A stretch of 64,000 nt of DNA from Clostridioides sp. ES-S-0010-02 (lineage in GTDB: Bacteria > Bacillota > Clostridia > Peptostreptococcales > Peptostreptococcaceae): assembly GCA_020641055.1 (NCBI GenBank), contig CP067345.1, positions 3,775,317 through 3,839,316 on the forward strand, read 5' to 3'. The translations under genes and the position numbers were made by a program. The number at the start of each line of letters is the position of its first letter. Position 1 is the stretch's first letter. Under the pieces are notes generated by a model. That model worked only from the letters and a program-made list of their open reading frames with translations. It did no database searches and had not been told where the DNA came from. Shown in pieces: positions 44,402 through 55,000 of this stretch.

Positions 44402-45265
44402 ATGATGACATTAAAACAAGTTTCTTCATTAACTGGTGTCAGTATACGTACTCTACAGTTTTATGACGAAGTTGGTTTATTTAAACCTACAAAAATAACT
44501 ACTGATGGATTACGATTATACGATGATAACGCATTAGAAGTTCTACAAAAAGTTACATTTTTTAAAGAACTTGATTTCACATTAAAAGAAATTGAAGCAA
44601 TCATGGAAAATCCTCAATTTGATTGTCTAACTGCATTTAAAAATCAAAGAGAACTAATCCAAATAAAGCGAGATAGATTAAATGCTCTATTAGAATTACT
44701 TAATAAACTTATAAAAGTAGATAAATGTGTGGATTTTAAAGATTTTAATATGAGTGAGTATTTTCATATTTTAACTGAGTTCAAAGAATCTCACACTGAT
44801 GAGATTGTCGCACAAACTGAAAGCATTGAAGATTTTGATAAAATAACTTCAGAAATCAAATCATATGAAAATGAAATAGCAAATATGGCAATTAAGCAGT
44901 TTGGAAGTCTTGAAAAATACACAAAGGCTATGGAAAATAACTTTCAAAATTTTTTATCTAACAGTACTACTATTTCTCAATCAGAAGTACTTAACCTTAT
45001 TAAAAAAGGTGATGATATTACAAGAAAACTTACAAAAAATCTAAGTAAAGATGTTGCATCTTTAGATGTCCAAGAATTAGTTAAAGAACTGATTTCTTTT
45101 ACTAATAAAATTAATAATGGAATAGATATGGGAGATAATTATTGGCCTATTATGTCTGAAAATTATATATCAAACCCTGTATTTATTGAGGTTAACGATA
45201 ATAAATATGGAGATGGAGCATCAAAATTTATTGGTCTTGCTTTAAAAGCATACCTTGAAAAATAA
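44402..45265 (+). CDS. MerR-family regulator with TipAS-like drug-binding domain
   Basis: 287 residues. The N-terminal MerR HTH is clear: MTLKQVSSLTGVSIRTLQFY, LFKPTKITTDGLRLYDDNAL, FFKELDFTLKEIEAIM. A coiled-coil (~75-110) links to a C-terminal ~150-residue TipAS-like domain (FGSLEKYTKAMEN, then YWPIMSENYISNPVFIEVND). TipA-type regulators bind peptide antibiotics or other drugs and activate efflux or self genes. AAGGTGAGTTGAA precedes two adjacent ATGs; the first is used. The next element downstream is a decayed GyrI-like gene. Confidence 0.85.
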   Translation: MMTLKQVSSLTGVSIRTLQFYDEVGLFKPTKITTDGLRLYDDNALEVLQKVTFFKELDFTLKEIEAIMENPQFDCLTAFKNQRELIQIKRDRLNALLELLNKLIKVDKCVDFKDFNMSEYFHILTEFKESHTDEIVAQTESIEDFDKITSEIKSYENEIANMAIKQFGSLEKYTKAMENNFQNFLSNSTTISQSEVLNLIKKGDDITRKLTKNLSKDVASLDVQELVKELISFTNKINNGIDMGDNYWPIMSENYISNPVFIEVNDNKYGDGASKFIGLALKAYLEK

Positions 45266-45417
45266 AAACTTGATATTACAGTTAGCACTTTATACTATAA
45301 ATTTGCAAAAAATAGCATTGGTAAACATAATAGATATTTACTGATGCTACTTATTGTAATATTTACAAGGTTACCATTTTTGTAGAAAGCATACAATATT
45401 TAGAACGTTGAATTTGA

Positions 45418-45546
45418 ACAGAGTGGCTTCCTGACTCTAGTTATAAATATGTAGAAAATATTTCAGATATAGAAGTTTACTTAAATTCATACCTACAAAA
45501 TGCAGAACATGAAGTCTGGCTTCCAGTTACAAAAAAATCAGAAAAG
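45418..45546 (+). pseudogene. Remnant of a GyrI-like effector-binding protein gene
   Basis: In frame from 45418, after a stop codon, the translation reads T-EWLPDSSYKYVENISDIEVY, then LNSYLQNAEHEVWLPVTKK. The pattern D-I-E-V-Y ... E-V-W-L-P-V-x-K-K is the typical end of an AraC/GyrI-type ligand-binding domain. The first ~100 residues are missing and no start codon is usable. A normal terminator still follows. It was probably a partner of the TipA-like MerR gene before decay. Confidence 0.6.
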
Positions 45547-45594
45547 AAAAATGGCAGTTTCAAAATTCCAGCTGAAACTACCGTTTTTCTTTTT
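45547..45594 (+). terminator. Terminator after the GyrI-like remnant
   Basis: AAAAATGGCAGTTTC (45547-45561) pairs with GAAACTACCGTTTTT (45574-45588), 13 of 15 plain pairs plus G-U pairs, followed by CTTTTT. It probably now ends MerR transcription. It lies 48 bp from the end of the convergent GGDEF gene. Confidence 0.75.
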
Positions 45595-45641
45595 AAAAAT
45601 TATATATTACATATACATAAAAATCATGATAAAATATTAAA

Positions 45642-46703
45642 TCAGTTTATTCGATAACACCCTTTTCCTGCTTCCTTTGCTGCATAAAGAGCTTCATCTG
45701 CCTTACTATATAAATCTTCAAAATTAGCAATGTTTTTATCACAAATTGAACATCCTAAACTAATATGAAATACATAATCATTTTGTGATAAATCTTCCAT
45801 ATTATCTAATGCATCAAATAATTTCTCAAAGCGTATTTTACAATTCTCCTCATTCTTTAAATCCTTAGCATAGATGGCAAATTCATCACCACCTAATCTT
45901 AAAACTACACTATCATAGAAAATATTCTTTATATTATCAGCTACAGCTTGTAAATAACGGTCACCTACAATATGACCATAGGAATCATTGATATATTTAA
46001 AATCATCTATATCGATAAGAATAAAAGCACCATACTTTTTTTCGTCCATAAGATGTTCAATCATTTCAACACCAGCACCTCGATTATATATACCTGTCAA
46101 TAAATCAATTTCTGATTTAGTTCTATATTTAATGTAGTTTTCTACACTTTCGATACGGTCATTCAGAATAAAAAAGTTAACACCCACAGATAAAAAATAA
46201 AAAGTAACTAAATCAACTAAATCCGCCATAAACATATTTATATCCTTTGCTATAAAGCAACAAATACCATAGATTATAGCAGTTCCTGTTATGTAGAGAG
46301 TAATTCTCCATGGTTTATCCAATATGAATAAAGGAAGTACACATATAAAGACCATAATTGTGATTGATGGTTCTGTTTTATCTAGAAAAGTTCCCATCAA
46401 AATACCCATTATCATAACTGGAGTTAATGCCAAATAAAAGATAAGCGTTATATGCTGAAAGTGTTTTTTTAAGTAAAATTTAGAAATAATATAAAGAATA
46501 AAAAAGTATCCAAGTATAATAAAAAACTCTATATTAAAAGTAACAACTTCTGATAAAATCAATCCAAATACAAACACCATAGCTGAAATAGTGAGTCCTA
46601 ATAATGACAAACCGCAGAAACATCTATAATTTCTCAATCTAATTTCAGATTTATACAAATTCATCTTCTTTGCTTTAAAATTCTTTAATATTGTTTCTAA
46701 CAT
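45642..46703 (-). CDS. Membrane diguanylate cyclase (GGDEF)
   Basis: 353 residues. Six membrane helices (~25-190) precede a GGDEF domain (~200-350) with LTGIYNRGAGVEMIEHL, DIDDFKYINDSYGHIVGD and the intact active site RLGGDEFAIYA. No RxxD I-site stands five residues before GGDEF (the positions read YDSV), so product inhibition by that route is unlikely. It makes c-di-GMP in response to an unknown membrane signal. The ATG at 46701-46703 follows AAGGGAGG; an ATG six codons upstream contains that site within the gene. Confidence 0.92.
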   Translation of the reverse strand: MLETILKNFKAKKMNLYKSEIRLRNYRCFCGLSLLGLTISAMVFVFGLILSEVVTFNIEFFIILGYFFILYIISKFYLKKHFQHITLIFYLALTPVMIMGILMGTFLDKTEPSITIMVFICVLPLFILDKPWRITLYITGTAIIYGICCFIAKDINMFMADLVDLVTFYFLSVGVNFFILNDRIESVENYIKYRTKSEIDLLTGIYNRGAGVEMIEHLMDEKKYGAFILIDIDDFKYINDSYGHIVGDRYLQAVADNIKNIFYDSVVLRLGGDEFAIYAKDLKNEENCKIRFEKLFDALDNMEDLSQNDYVFHISLGCSICDKNIANFEDLYSKADEALYAAKEAGKGCYRIN

Positions 46704-47407
46704 CCTACCTCCCTTGTACATTCCACACTCTTATTCATGAATTATTTTAATACTTCTATAATTCAACTACTGTTGATACACTTATAAATGAACTCTCACA
46801 TTATTTATTAATTTAAAGAGTGATTTAACTATCATATAGAGCTATTATTCATATTTTTTCATTTTTCTATTAAAATTAACCCAATAATTTCCAATTATAT
46901 AAATTGATTATATTTCCAATATATTTTTTATAAAAATATAATAATATTACTATCTAGTTTACAAAAACATATAAATAACTTAATATTTTTAATTTTATTT
47001 TAATATTTCTTTACTTATTGTTAGAATATATTATATCATTCTCATATACAAAAGTCATTAAAAAGAGCTCCTACATAGGTTATATTCATCATAATATAAA
47101 CTTGTGTATTTTACTATTTCTCTACGATTCTTTAATCTTTTTATATTTTTCATATAACCTTATGACAATTTATCCCCTTACATATTATTTTTTAGTTCTA
47201 ACCTAAATACTCCACTTGAGTTGTTATTTAGTTGTTATAAAGTTTTGTATTTTATTAATTTATTCTTTTACTAACTTAATATTCCACTAGATTTTTATAA
47301 AGTTTTGTTTTAAAATTAATTTTAAAGTATATATATAATACAAATAACTTAGATATAATTCGTCATTAATCTACTTAAAGCATATTTAATTAACATCACT
47401 CATCCAG
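46704..47407. other. AT-rich spacer without a recognised gene
   Basis: About 700 bp between the GGDEF gene and the AbgT promoter. It holds a small direct repeat around TTATAAAGTTTTGT (near 47237 and 47294). A 62-codon plus-strand open frame at 47018-47206 lacks a ribosome site and looks accidental. No hairpin with T-tract or known RNA was found. Confidence 0.5.
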
Positions 47408-47454
47408 AAAATTCAGAAAATTACATTGACATAGGAAAAAGTTTATTTTATACT
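47408..47454 (+). promoter_or_regulatory. Promoter of the AbgT-peptidase operon with CodY-like box
   Basis: TTGACA (47426-47431), 17 bp, TATACT (47449-47454). Immediately upstream, 47408-47422 reads AAAATTCAGAAAATT, 13 of 15 matches to the CodY consensus AATTTTCWGAAAATT. The ~107-nt leader contains ATTGTGG (47468-47474) that can pair with CCACAAT (47517-47523). Control by CodY is inferred. Confidence 0.6.
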
Positions 47455-47567
47455 TTTTTTAGGACACATTGTGGACACGTCTTAAATTGACAGTCATAAT
47501 TTATATTATAAATTTGACCACAATACTTATTTTCAATATTATATTTTAAAAACATAGGGAGGATATT

Positions 47568-49109
47568 ATGAATGATAACGTAGTTAAAAAGAAAAACTTT
47601 TTTGACAGAACATTAAACAGAATAGAAATTGTTGGTAATAAGCTACCAGACCCAGTTACAATATTTCTAGGATTATGTGTACTTTTACTTATACTATCTA
47701 GCATAATCGGTTCTATGGGTATATCAGTAGTTCATCCTGGTACTGGCGAAACTATAACTGCTGTAAATTTATTAACTGTAGAACAACTTCAGATTTTATT
47801 AGGAAATATTGTTAGTAATTTTCAAGGCTTTGCACCTTTAGGACTAGTTTTAGTTACTATGATAGGCGCTGGTGTTTGTGATAAAACTGGACTTATGACA
47901 GCAACAATAAAGGCATCAGTAAGCAAAATTCCTGAAACAAAAGTAACTCTTGTTGTAATGACTATAGGTATGCTTGCAAATATTGCATCAGATGCAGGTA
48001 CAATACTATTCCCACCATTGGCTGCACTTGTATATCTTGGTGTTGGAAGACATCCACTTATAGGTTTATTTTCTGGATATGCCGCAGTCTGTCTAGGATT
48101 TGCAGCAAACATCATGATAAGTGTTAACGATATACTTGCTGCAAGCTTTACAGTACCAGCAGCTCAGATGATTGATTCTGGATTTGAAGCTAATGCAACA
48201 ATGAACTTATTTTTTATGATAGCATCAACTTTTGTATTAATATTGTTAGCAACTTGGGTAACAGAAAAAATTGTAGCTCCTAGATTTGGTAAATACGAAG
48301 GAAATGCAGAGTTAGATGTTGATGGTAGCCTTAGTGATGTAGAAAAAAAAGGGCTTAAAAAAGCTGGTATAAGTATATTAATATATGCAGCAATTATGAT
48401 AGCACTTAGTGTAATTGGTCAAAAACCATTCTTAGCAGACCCAGAAACAGGAGATTTATTATCAAATAATGCTCCTCTTATGAAAGGTATGGTACCTATA
48501 ATAGCTTTAGCTTTTTTTATACCTGGTGTTGTATATGGAAAAACTATAGGTAAGATAAAAAAGGATAAAGATGTTGTCTCTATAATGGCTGGTGCAATGA
48601 GTGATATGGGCGGATATATAATACTAGCATTTGCTGCTTCACAGTTTTTGCAATTATTTACAAATAGTAATTTAGGTTTGATACTCGCTGTAAAAGGTGG
48701 AGAGTTTTTGAAATCAGCAGGAATAAATGGTCCTTTATTATTGATAGGATTTATTATATTATCATGCTTTATAAATTTATTTATAGGAAGTGCATCTGCA
48801 AAGTGGGCTATACTTGCACCAATATTCGTACCAATGTTTATGATGGTCGGATACAATCCAGCACTTACACAAATGGCTTATCGTATAGGTGACTGTATAA
48901 CAAATCCACTTAGCCCCTTATTCCCATACTTCCCTATTATACTAGCATTTACAAGAAAGTATGATAAGGATGCTGGTATGGGTACTGTAATAGCTAATAT
49001 GCTACCATACTCTATATCATTCTTGATAGTATGGACTATACTATTGATACTATTTATGGTGTTTAATATTCCATTAGGACCTGGAATATTCCCTTCTTAT
49101 AGTATGTAA
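47568..49109 (+). CDS. AbgT-family transporter (p-aminobenzoyl-glutamate type)
   Basis: 513 residues and 11-13 membrane helices. NRIEIVGNKLPDPVTIFLGL at the start, then GAGVCDKTGLMTATIKAS, SDAGTILFPPLAALVYLGVG and RIGDCITNPLSPLFPYFPI near the end are AbgT blocks. AbgT of E. coli imports p-aminobenzoyl-glutamate; other members export sulfonamides. With a peptidase 34 bp downstream, import of a dipeptide-like compound is inferred. AGGGAGGAT precedes the ATG. Confidence 0.93.
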   Translation: MNDNVVKKKNFFDRTLNRIEIVGNKLPDPVTIFLGLCVLLLILSSIIGSMGISVVHPGTGETITAVNLLTVEQLQILLGNIVSNFQGFAPLGLVLVTMIGAGVCDKTGLMTATIKASVSKIPETKVTLVVMTIGMLANIASDAGTILFPPLAALVYLGVGRHPLIGLFSGYAAVCLGFAANIMISVNDILAASFTVPAAQMIDSGFEANATMNLFFMIASTFVLILLATWVTEKIVAPRFGKYEGNAELDVDGSLSDVEKKGLKKAGISILIYAAIMIALSVIGQKPFLADPETGDLLSNNAPLMKGMVPIIALAFFIPGVVYGKTIGKIKKDKDVVSIMAGAMSDMGGYIILAFAASQFLQLFTNSNLGLILAVKGGEFLKSAGINGPLLLIGFIILSCFINLFIGSASAKWAILAPIFVPMFMMVGYNPALTQMAYRIGDCITNPLSPLFPYFPIILAFTRKYDKDAGMGTVIANMLPYSISFLIVWTILLILFMVFNIPLGPGIFPSYSM

Positions 49110-49143
49110 TTTATTTAAATTTTTCTAAAAGGAGAAATGATTT

Positions 49144-50262
49144 ATGTTAAGTAAAAATAGACTTATAGATAACTTTATGGATATGGTTAGGATTGACAGC
49201 CCATCTAATCAAGAATTAGAAATGTCCAAGTGGATAGTAAACTATCTAAAAGAAAGAAATATAGACGCTATTATAGATGATGCTGGTGAAAAATATGGTG
49301 GTAATACGGGAAATGTTATCGCATATATAAAAGGAGAAAAAGGAAGTAGACCTCTTTGTTTATGTGCTCATATGGACCAAGTTCAACCTTGTTTAGGTGT
49401 AAATCCAATACTAGATGGTAATGTAGTTAGAAGTGATGGAACTACTACACTTGGTGCAGATGACAAAGCTGGTATAGCTGCTATCCTAGAAGCTCTAGAA
49501 CATGTTATTACAGAAAAAATACCACATAGAGATATATATCTATGTTTTACAATTTGTGAAGAAGCTGGTATGCATGGTGTTAAAAACTTTAACCCTGATA
49601 ACTTACCTTGCAAGGATATGGTGATTTTAGATTCTGGTGGAGCTATTGGTTCTATAGCATATAAGGCTCCTGCACAAGAATCTATAAAAATATCTTTTGA
49701 TGGTAAAAAAGCACATGCTGGTATAGAACCTGAAAAAGGTATAAATGCTATATTTGTTGCCTCTCATGCTATAAGTAATATGCATATAGGTAGAATAGAT
49801 TCTCTGACAACTTCAAATATAGGTAAAATAGAAGGTGGTGGAGCTACAAATATAGTAACTGATAAGGTTACATTGACTGCTGAAATCAGGTCTCATGTCC
49901 CTGAAACTTTAGAATATGAACTTAATCATATGAAAAAATGTTGTTCAGATGCTGCATCTAAATTTAATACTACTTACACTTTTGAACATAATATGTCTTA
50001 TCCAAGTTTTGAACTTAGTAGAGACAGTCATGTTTTTAAATTAAGTGAGGAAGCAATAAGACAAGTTGGTGTTGTTCCAAATCCAATGATAATTGGTGGT
50101 GGTAGTGATGCAAATATACTAGCTAATCTTGGATATAACTGTGCTATATTAAGTTTAGGGATGTATGACGTACACACAGTTAATGAATATGTAAATATAG
50201 ATGAATTATATGATACTGCTAAAATAGTTTATCATATGATTAAGTTAAATGATGAATTGTAA
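49144..50262 (+). CDS. M20-family peptidase (PepT-like)
   Basis: 372 residues. Metal ligands appear in order: LCLCAHMDQVQP (His, Asp), TTTLGADDKAGIAAILEAL (Asp), CFTICEEAGMHG (Glu-Glu) and VILDSGG (Asp), with a final His in VHTVNEYV. The lid domain has DGKKAHAGIEPEKGINA. It is like tripeptidase T and related zinc aminopeptidases; the exact substrate is unknown but is presumably what the AbgT transporter brings in. AAGGAG lies 9 nt before the ATG. It is followed by a terminator shared with a convergent regulator. Confidence 0.9.
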   Translation: MLSKNRLIDNFMDMVRIDSPSNQELEMSKWIVNYLKERNIDAIIDDAGEKYGGNTGNVIAYIKGEKGSRPLCLCAHMDQVQPCLGVNPILDGNVVRSDGTTTLGADDKAGIAAILEALEHVITEKIPHRDIYLCFTICEEAGMHGVKNFNPDNLPCKDMVILDSGGAIGSIAYKAPAQESIKISFDGKKAHAGIEPEKGINAIFVASHAISNMHIGRIDSLTTSNIGKIEGGGATNIVTDKVTLTAEIRSHVPETLEYELNHMKKCCSDAASKFNTTYTFEHNMSYPSFELSRDSHVFKLSEEAIRQVGVVPNPMIIGGGSDANILANLGYNCAILSLGMYDVHTVNEYVNIDELYDTAKIVYHMIKLNDEL

Positions 50263-50339
50263 AAAATTAACGATAAATTAGAGTACTATCACTCATATAA
50301 ATACTTTTATACAATATTACTTTTTAAATCTCATAATTA

Positions 50340-50400
50340 AAAACCTATGTATTTTCAACTCTATAAGTACTATTTTAAAAAGTTGATTTACATAGGTTTT
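50340..50400. terminator. Bidirectional terminator between peptidase and regulator genes
   Basis: AAAACCTATGTA (50340-50351) and TACATAGGTTTT (50389-50400) are exact inverted repeats, and inner TTCAACT/AGTTGA extends the stem. A- and T-runs on either side suit both convergent genes. Confidence 0.8.
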
Positions 50401-50440
50401 AGTATTTTATATGACACTTCATACAATCTTATATAATATT

Positions 50441-51727
50441 TTAAAACAATATCTCAGTAATATTCTTTGGTCTACCTCCACCAATACTAGTTTCTTTAGC
50501 ACATATTCTCCCTAGATTTGCACTTACTATTTTATTCAGTATACGCCTTGCACTTCTTTCACTTACATTTAGATATTCTGCCAATTCTTTTGAATCGTAA
50601 ATCTTGCTTTTTCTATTTTCACTTATAGCTATAATTTTTGCTACTGATTCGCAACTCATTCCAGTTTTTTTAGATATTTCTATTACTTTTTCATCAGACA
50701 ATACTAAGGAGTAATTTAATTCATTTTCTGAGGCTAAAGGACCCCTTATATTTTCATCTTCATCTACTAAATATATACCAATTTCTTTTGAATCTATTGA
50801 ATGTCTCAATGCTTTATGTGCATTATTTTCAGCTTGATATGCAGTTACTCCAGTCCCAATACCTATACTAAGAGAAAATCCCATGTCTTTTATATCTCTT
50901 TTTAACTTAAATAATTTATCATAATTGTACTCATTATCAGCTACACCTTTATGAACAAATACCACATAATCATTTCTTCCAAACGAAAATAAAGAACCTT
51001 GAATACTTCTTGCATAGTTTACTACAAGCTTATCCATATCTGATTTTTTTATCATATCAGAATAATAGTTTTCTATCTTCTCTTTATAATCTATTAGACT
51101 CAATATTTCTACTGCAATTTGAGAAAATCTAGCCTTACTTAGAGCATATTCACTCTTCACTTTCTCATAACTTTCTTTGATTAATTGTATAGTTGCTTGT
51201 AGCCGAAATACAGGATAACCTCTTTCCTTTAACTCATTGTACACTGCTCCAAAACCAGTTATCATTATCTCGGTCTTATTTTCTTCAAACAATTGTATAT
51301 GCCACTTTGCAAGTTCAGATTCTCCTACTTCTAAAGAAAATGGCCTACAAAATATACTTGTAGCTTCAATATCAAACTCTTTAAGTGCATCTTCTACAAC
51401 ATATCTATCAACTACATCTATACTAAATTTATCTAGCTTTATATTTTCGCTCTTTATTGCCCAAAATGCTTTCATTATACTTGTCCCACTTCTTGGAACA
51501 AATGAATGTGGTTTACTTATTTCATGTTTAGATTTTATAAACTCATAGACTCCACATCCTGTAAATATAATAGCATCACATTCATCTTCACATTTTGAAA
51601 TAACTTCTACCGTATCTACTACTTTTTCTCTTACATATATTTTAGTTTCTAAATTGCTATCTATCTGTTTTAAGTCTTCCTTTATCTTAAAGCCAGAGTC
51701 TGAAGGACCTATAATACCCACTATCAT
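50441..51727 (-). CDS. Putative transcriptional regulator with GTP-cyclohydrolase-III-like domain and C-terminal HTH
   Basis: About 428 residues in three parts. Residues 1-190 (MIVGIIGPSDSGFKIKEDL, DAIIFTGCGVYEFIKSK) look like a PrpR-type or periplasmic-like alpha/beta receptor. Residues ~200-330 have the nucleotidyl-cyclase-like fold seen in GTP cyclohydrolase III and GGDEF: FSFGRNDYVVFVHKGVADN and SLSIGIGTGVTAYQAENNAH. Residues ~360-425 are a winged HTH (DSKELAEYLNVSERSARRIL). The ATG at 51725-51727 follows TTAGGAG; the in-frame ATG upstream has no site. It is convergent with the AbgT-peptidase operon, its likely but unproven target. Confidence 0.72.
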   Translation of the reverse strand: MIVGIIGPSDSGFKIKEDLKQIDSNLETKIYVREKVVDTVEVISKCEDECDAIIFTGCGVYEFIKSKHEISKPHSFVPRSGTSIMKAFWAIKSENIKLDKFSIDVVDRYVVEDALKEFDIEATSIFCRPFSLEVGESELAKWHIQLFEENKTEIMITGFGAVYNELKERGYPVFRLQATIQLIKESYEKVKSEYALSKARFSQIAVEILSLIDYKEKIENYYSDMIKKSDMDKLVVNYARSIQGSLFSFGRNDYVVFVHKGVADNEYNYDKLFKLKRDIKDMGFSLSIGIGTGVTAYQAENNAHKALRHSIDSKEIGIYLVDEDENIRGPLASENELNYSLVLSDEKVIEISKKTGMSCESVAKIIAISENRKSKIYDSKELAEYLNVSERSARRILNKIVSANLGRICAKETSIGGGRPKNITEILF

Positions 51728-51897
51728 AAACTTCGCTCCTAATCCATCCATATTGTACTTACTAAAAAATTATAATGTCATTGCTTTTTATTTTTTATTT
51801 AATTTATTATCTCACATTCTATATTTACGGTAAAGAAGTTCTATACAAGCGTTTAGAATAAAAATCTCTAAAAATTAAATTTTAAATACTATAAAGC

Positions 51898-51944
51898 CTG
51901 TATATATTTCAACCTTGAATTATTAATTGACTGAATATATACAG
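51898..51944 (-). terminator. Possible terminator of the GGDEF-EAL gene
   Basis: CTGTATATATT (51898-51908) pairs with AATATATACAG (51934-51944). The minus-strand flank is only weakly U-rich. It lies 67 bp after the stop codon. Confidence 0.4.
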
Positions 51945-52010
51945 ACTATCTTACATTTAATTTAGACAACCTATCACAGAATATATTACATTTAAATAAA
52001 GTATATTATT

Positions 52011-55000
52011 TTAAGTAGTTATTAGTTTACTATCTTGATGATTATAAAGTAAACTTTCAAAATCTGGACTTGGAATAGGCTTACAATAGTAATATCCCTG
52101 AATTACAACACAATTCAAACTAGCTAAAAATTCTGCTTGCTCTTTTGTTTCTACACCTTCTGCAACTACATCCATTTCTAGGTCCTTAGCCATGGCTATA
52201 GTATGCTTTAAAACAATTTTTTCTCTTTCTGTAATTTCTTTTTCATTGAAAAATCCACAATCTATCTTTAATGTATCAATATTTATATTTTTTAGCATAT
52301 TTAATGAAGAATATGCCGAGCCAAAGTCATCCATATTTAATATAATACCATCTGTTCTAAGCTCTGCTATTATCTTGGCAAATAGCTTTATATTTTTAAT
52401 AAATAAGCTTTCTGTAAGTTCTAATTCCAAAAATGATTTTGGTATATTATATTTATTTATTAGACCTAAAACGATATATCTAAATTGAGGATTATACAAA
52501 TGTAATCTTGATACATTTACAGAAATAGGTATTGGCTTCTGACCTAAGTCTATCCATTTTCTTATCAAAGTACATACTTGCTCCCATATATACATGTCTA
52601 GTTTAATAATAAACCCATTCTTCTCAAATAGTGATATAAATTTATTTGGAGGTATTATACCTTTTTCTGGATGTATCCATCTAACCAAGGCCTCTGCTCC
52701 TACAATTTCATTTATTTCAAGATTATACTTAGGTTGTAAGTATACATGAAACTGTCCATTTTCCAATGCATACTCCATTTCTCTTTCCATCTGTTTTTCT
52801 TCAATTGCATCATTCCTCATAGCTTCATCATAAAACATATGATGACTTATACTTTGCTTCTTTACATTTTTATGTGCATATCCTGCCATTTCACAGGCAT
52901 TTGTAACTGATATATTATTATCCAAAATCCTATAAATTCCAAAGCATGGTACTAACATATATTCAAATTGCTTTATACTTAAACTTTTTGTAATCTTATA
53001 AATTAATTTATCTACCTCTTTATCATGATAACACTCATAAAAAATGCAAAACACATCTGCATACATACGACAACAGATTCCCTTAGAAGTAATATTTTTT
53101 TTAATCAGTTCTGCAATATATATTAATGCCCTATCTCCCTCTTGAATACCATAAATATCATTAATTACCTTGAACTTATCTATATCCATCATTATAGCAA
53201 CATAATGTTTATTAGGATGTTTTTTGAGTAATAAGTTTGCTTGTTCACAGAAGCCTTCGTAATTATATAGACCTGTCAATATATCTCTTTGCCTTTTACG
53301 TATTTGCATAATATGGTCTATATTTTTAATAGAAAGCAAAATATGTGTCTGATTTTCACCAAATTTATTTTTACTGATGACATTTAGGATACACATAGAT
53401 GCCCAATAGTACCTTTTATCCTCTCCTAAACATCTACATTCAAAACTCAACTTTAAGTCCTCTTGCTTGTTATTTTTTGAATCATCAAGAAACTTTGAAT
53501 AAAGATTAGAGTAAAATATAGCTCTATCATCAGGATGAACTATATAGTTTCTAATGTATAAAAATGTTTTTTGTATATTCTCTTTTACAGAAATTTTAAA
53601 AATATTGTTTTCTGATTGATAGATTGGAGTAATTAAGTTTTTCTCTAAGCAAATATCTAAGATAATATCATATGTATTATAAACTAATTTTTCATAAGTT
53701 TTGGAATATCCATCACTTGTTATACTATCAAAAGATTCTTTAGACTCTAAATCTTCATATGTAGATAAAATTCTTTTTTCTGAAGCATTTAAATTGCTTA
53801 TCTCCTCTAATTTATTGGTCCTTAATTTATTTTTTTCATAATATCTTTGCTTATCTTGGTACATTCTCTCATCAGCAATTTTAGTCAACATATGTATATT
53901 TATATTATCTTCACTCCAAGTGCTTCCTATTGCTACACTATATACCCTAGTATCTTTAAACTCCTCACTTAACCAAGTAACCTTTTCTTCAAATAGTTGT
54001 TTTGAAATTTCCTCACATAATACAACAAACTCATCTCCACCAATACGATAAATATTATAGGAATGAAAGTATTTTTTTATAATTACACAGGTTGATACAA
54101 TAGCAGAATCGCCACTAGCATGTCCAAAGTTATCATTGATATCTTTTAATCCATTTATATCTATAAACACAACCCCCATAGATTTAGCTTTATTGCTGTA
54201 AAAATTATCTATGTATTTAATATATTTATTTCTATTGTAAACCCCAGTCAAAAAGTCATAGTAGCTCATATGATTCAATTTATTTTCTACTTCTCTCTTT
54301 TTCATTTCAGTCAATAAAAAATAAGATAGAGAAGTCAAAAGAGATGTGTCCTTAACAGCTCTCTGTGGATTGTCAACTCCAATAAATCCAATAATTTTAT
54401 CATCTTGCTTTAATGAAGATGCTATTAAACTTTCAATATTTTGAGGTTTTAAAATTTCATACTCAATTGGTTGTGTTTCTTTTAAACTTTCTATATTGTC
54501 TACTATTATAAAACCTTTTTCATGAAATAATAAAAACCAATTTTTTAGTGATTCAATATCAATATCTTCAAGGAATTGTTTTTGTCCCTCAACCCCTTGA
54601 TTACACCATTCATATGTATTATTTATCTTTTTACCATCTGCTGACACTTCAAAAATATATGCTCTATCAGCCTTATGAAATTTCCCAATACTGCCTAATA
54701 CAAGATTTATAGCATCTGAAAAATTAGTTTCTGTTATAAGATGTTTAATACACCCAACTAGTAATTCTTTTATTTCTAATTTTTCTTCTATCGACTTACT
54801 TATATTTTCCTTATCAGTAATATCAAGAGCTATTTCCAGTCGTGCAGCTCTGCCTTCCCACTCAATTAATTTATCTTTTAATATAAAATGTCTGTCTATT
54901 TCAGTGTTTGTATTTTCCCATATGTAATATTCATCATCTTTCAAAAAAGAGTTAGTACAAAATTCACAAGGAGAATCTCTTCCTTGTAATGCTTCATAAC

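Noticed and set aside
47018-47206. 62-codon plus-strand open frame as a small gene
   Set aside because: No ribosome site, hydrophobic composition typical of AT-rich random sequence, and it resembles nothing recognised.
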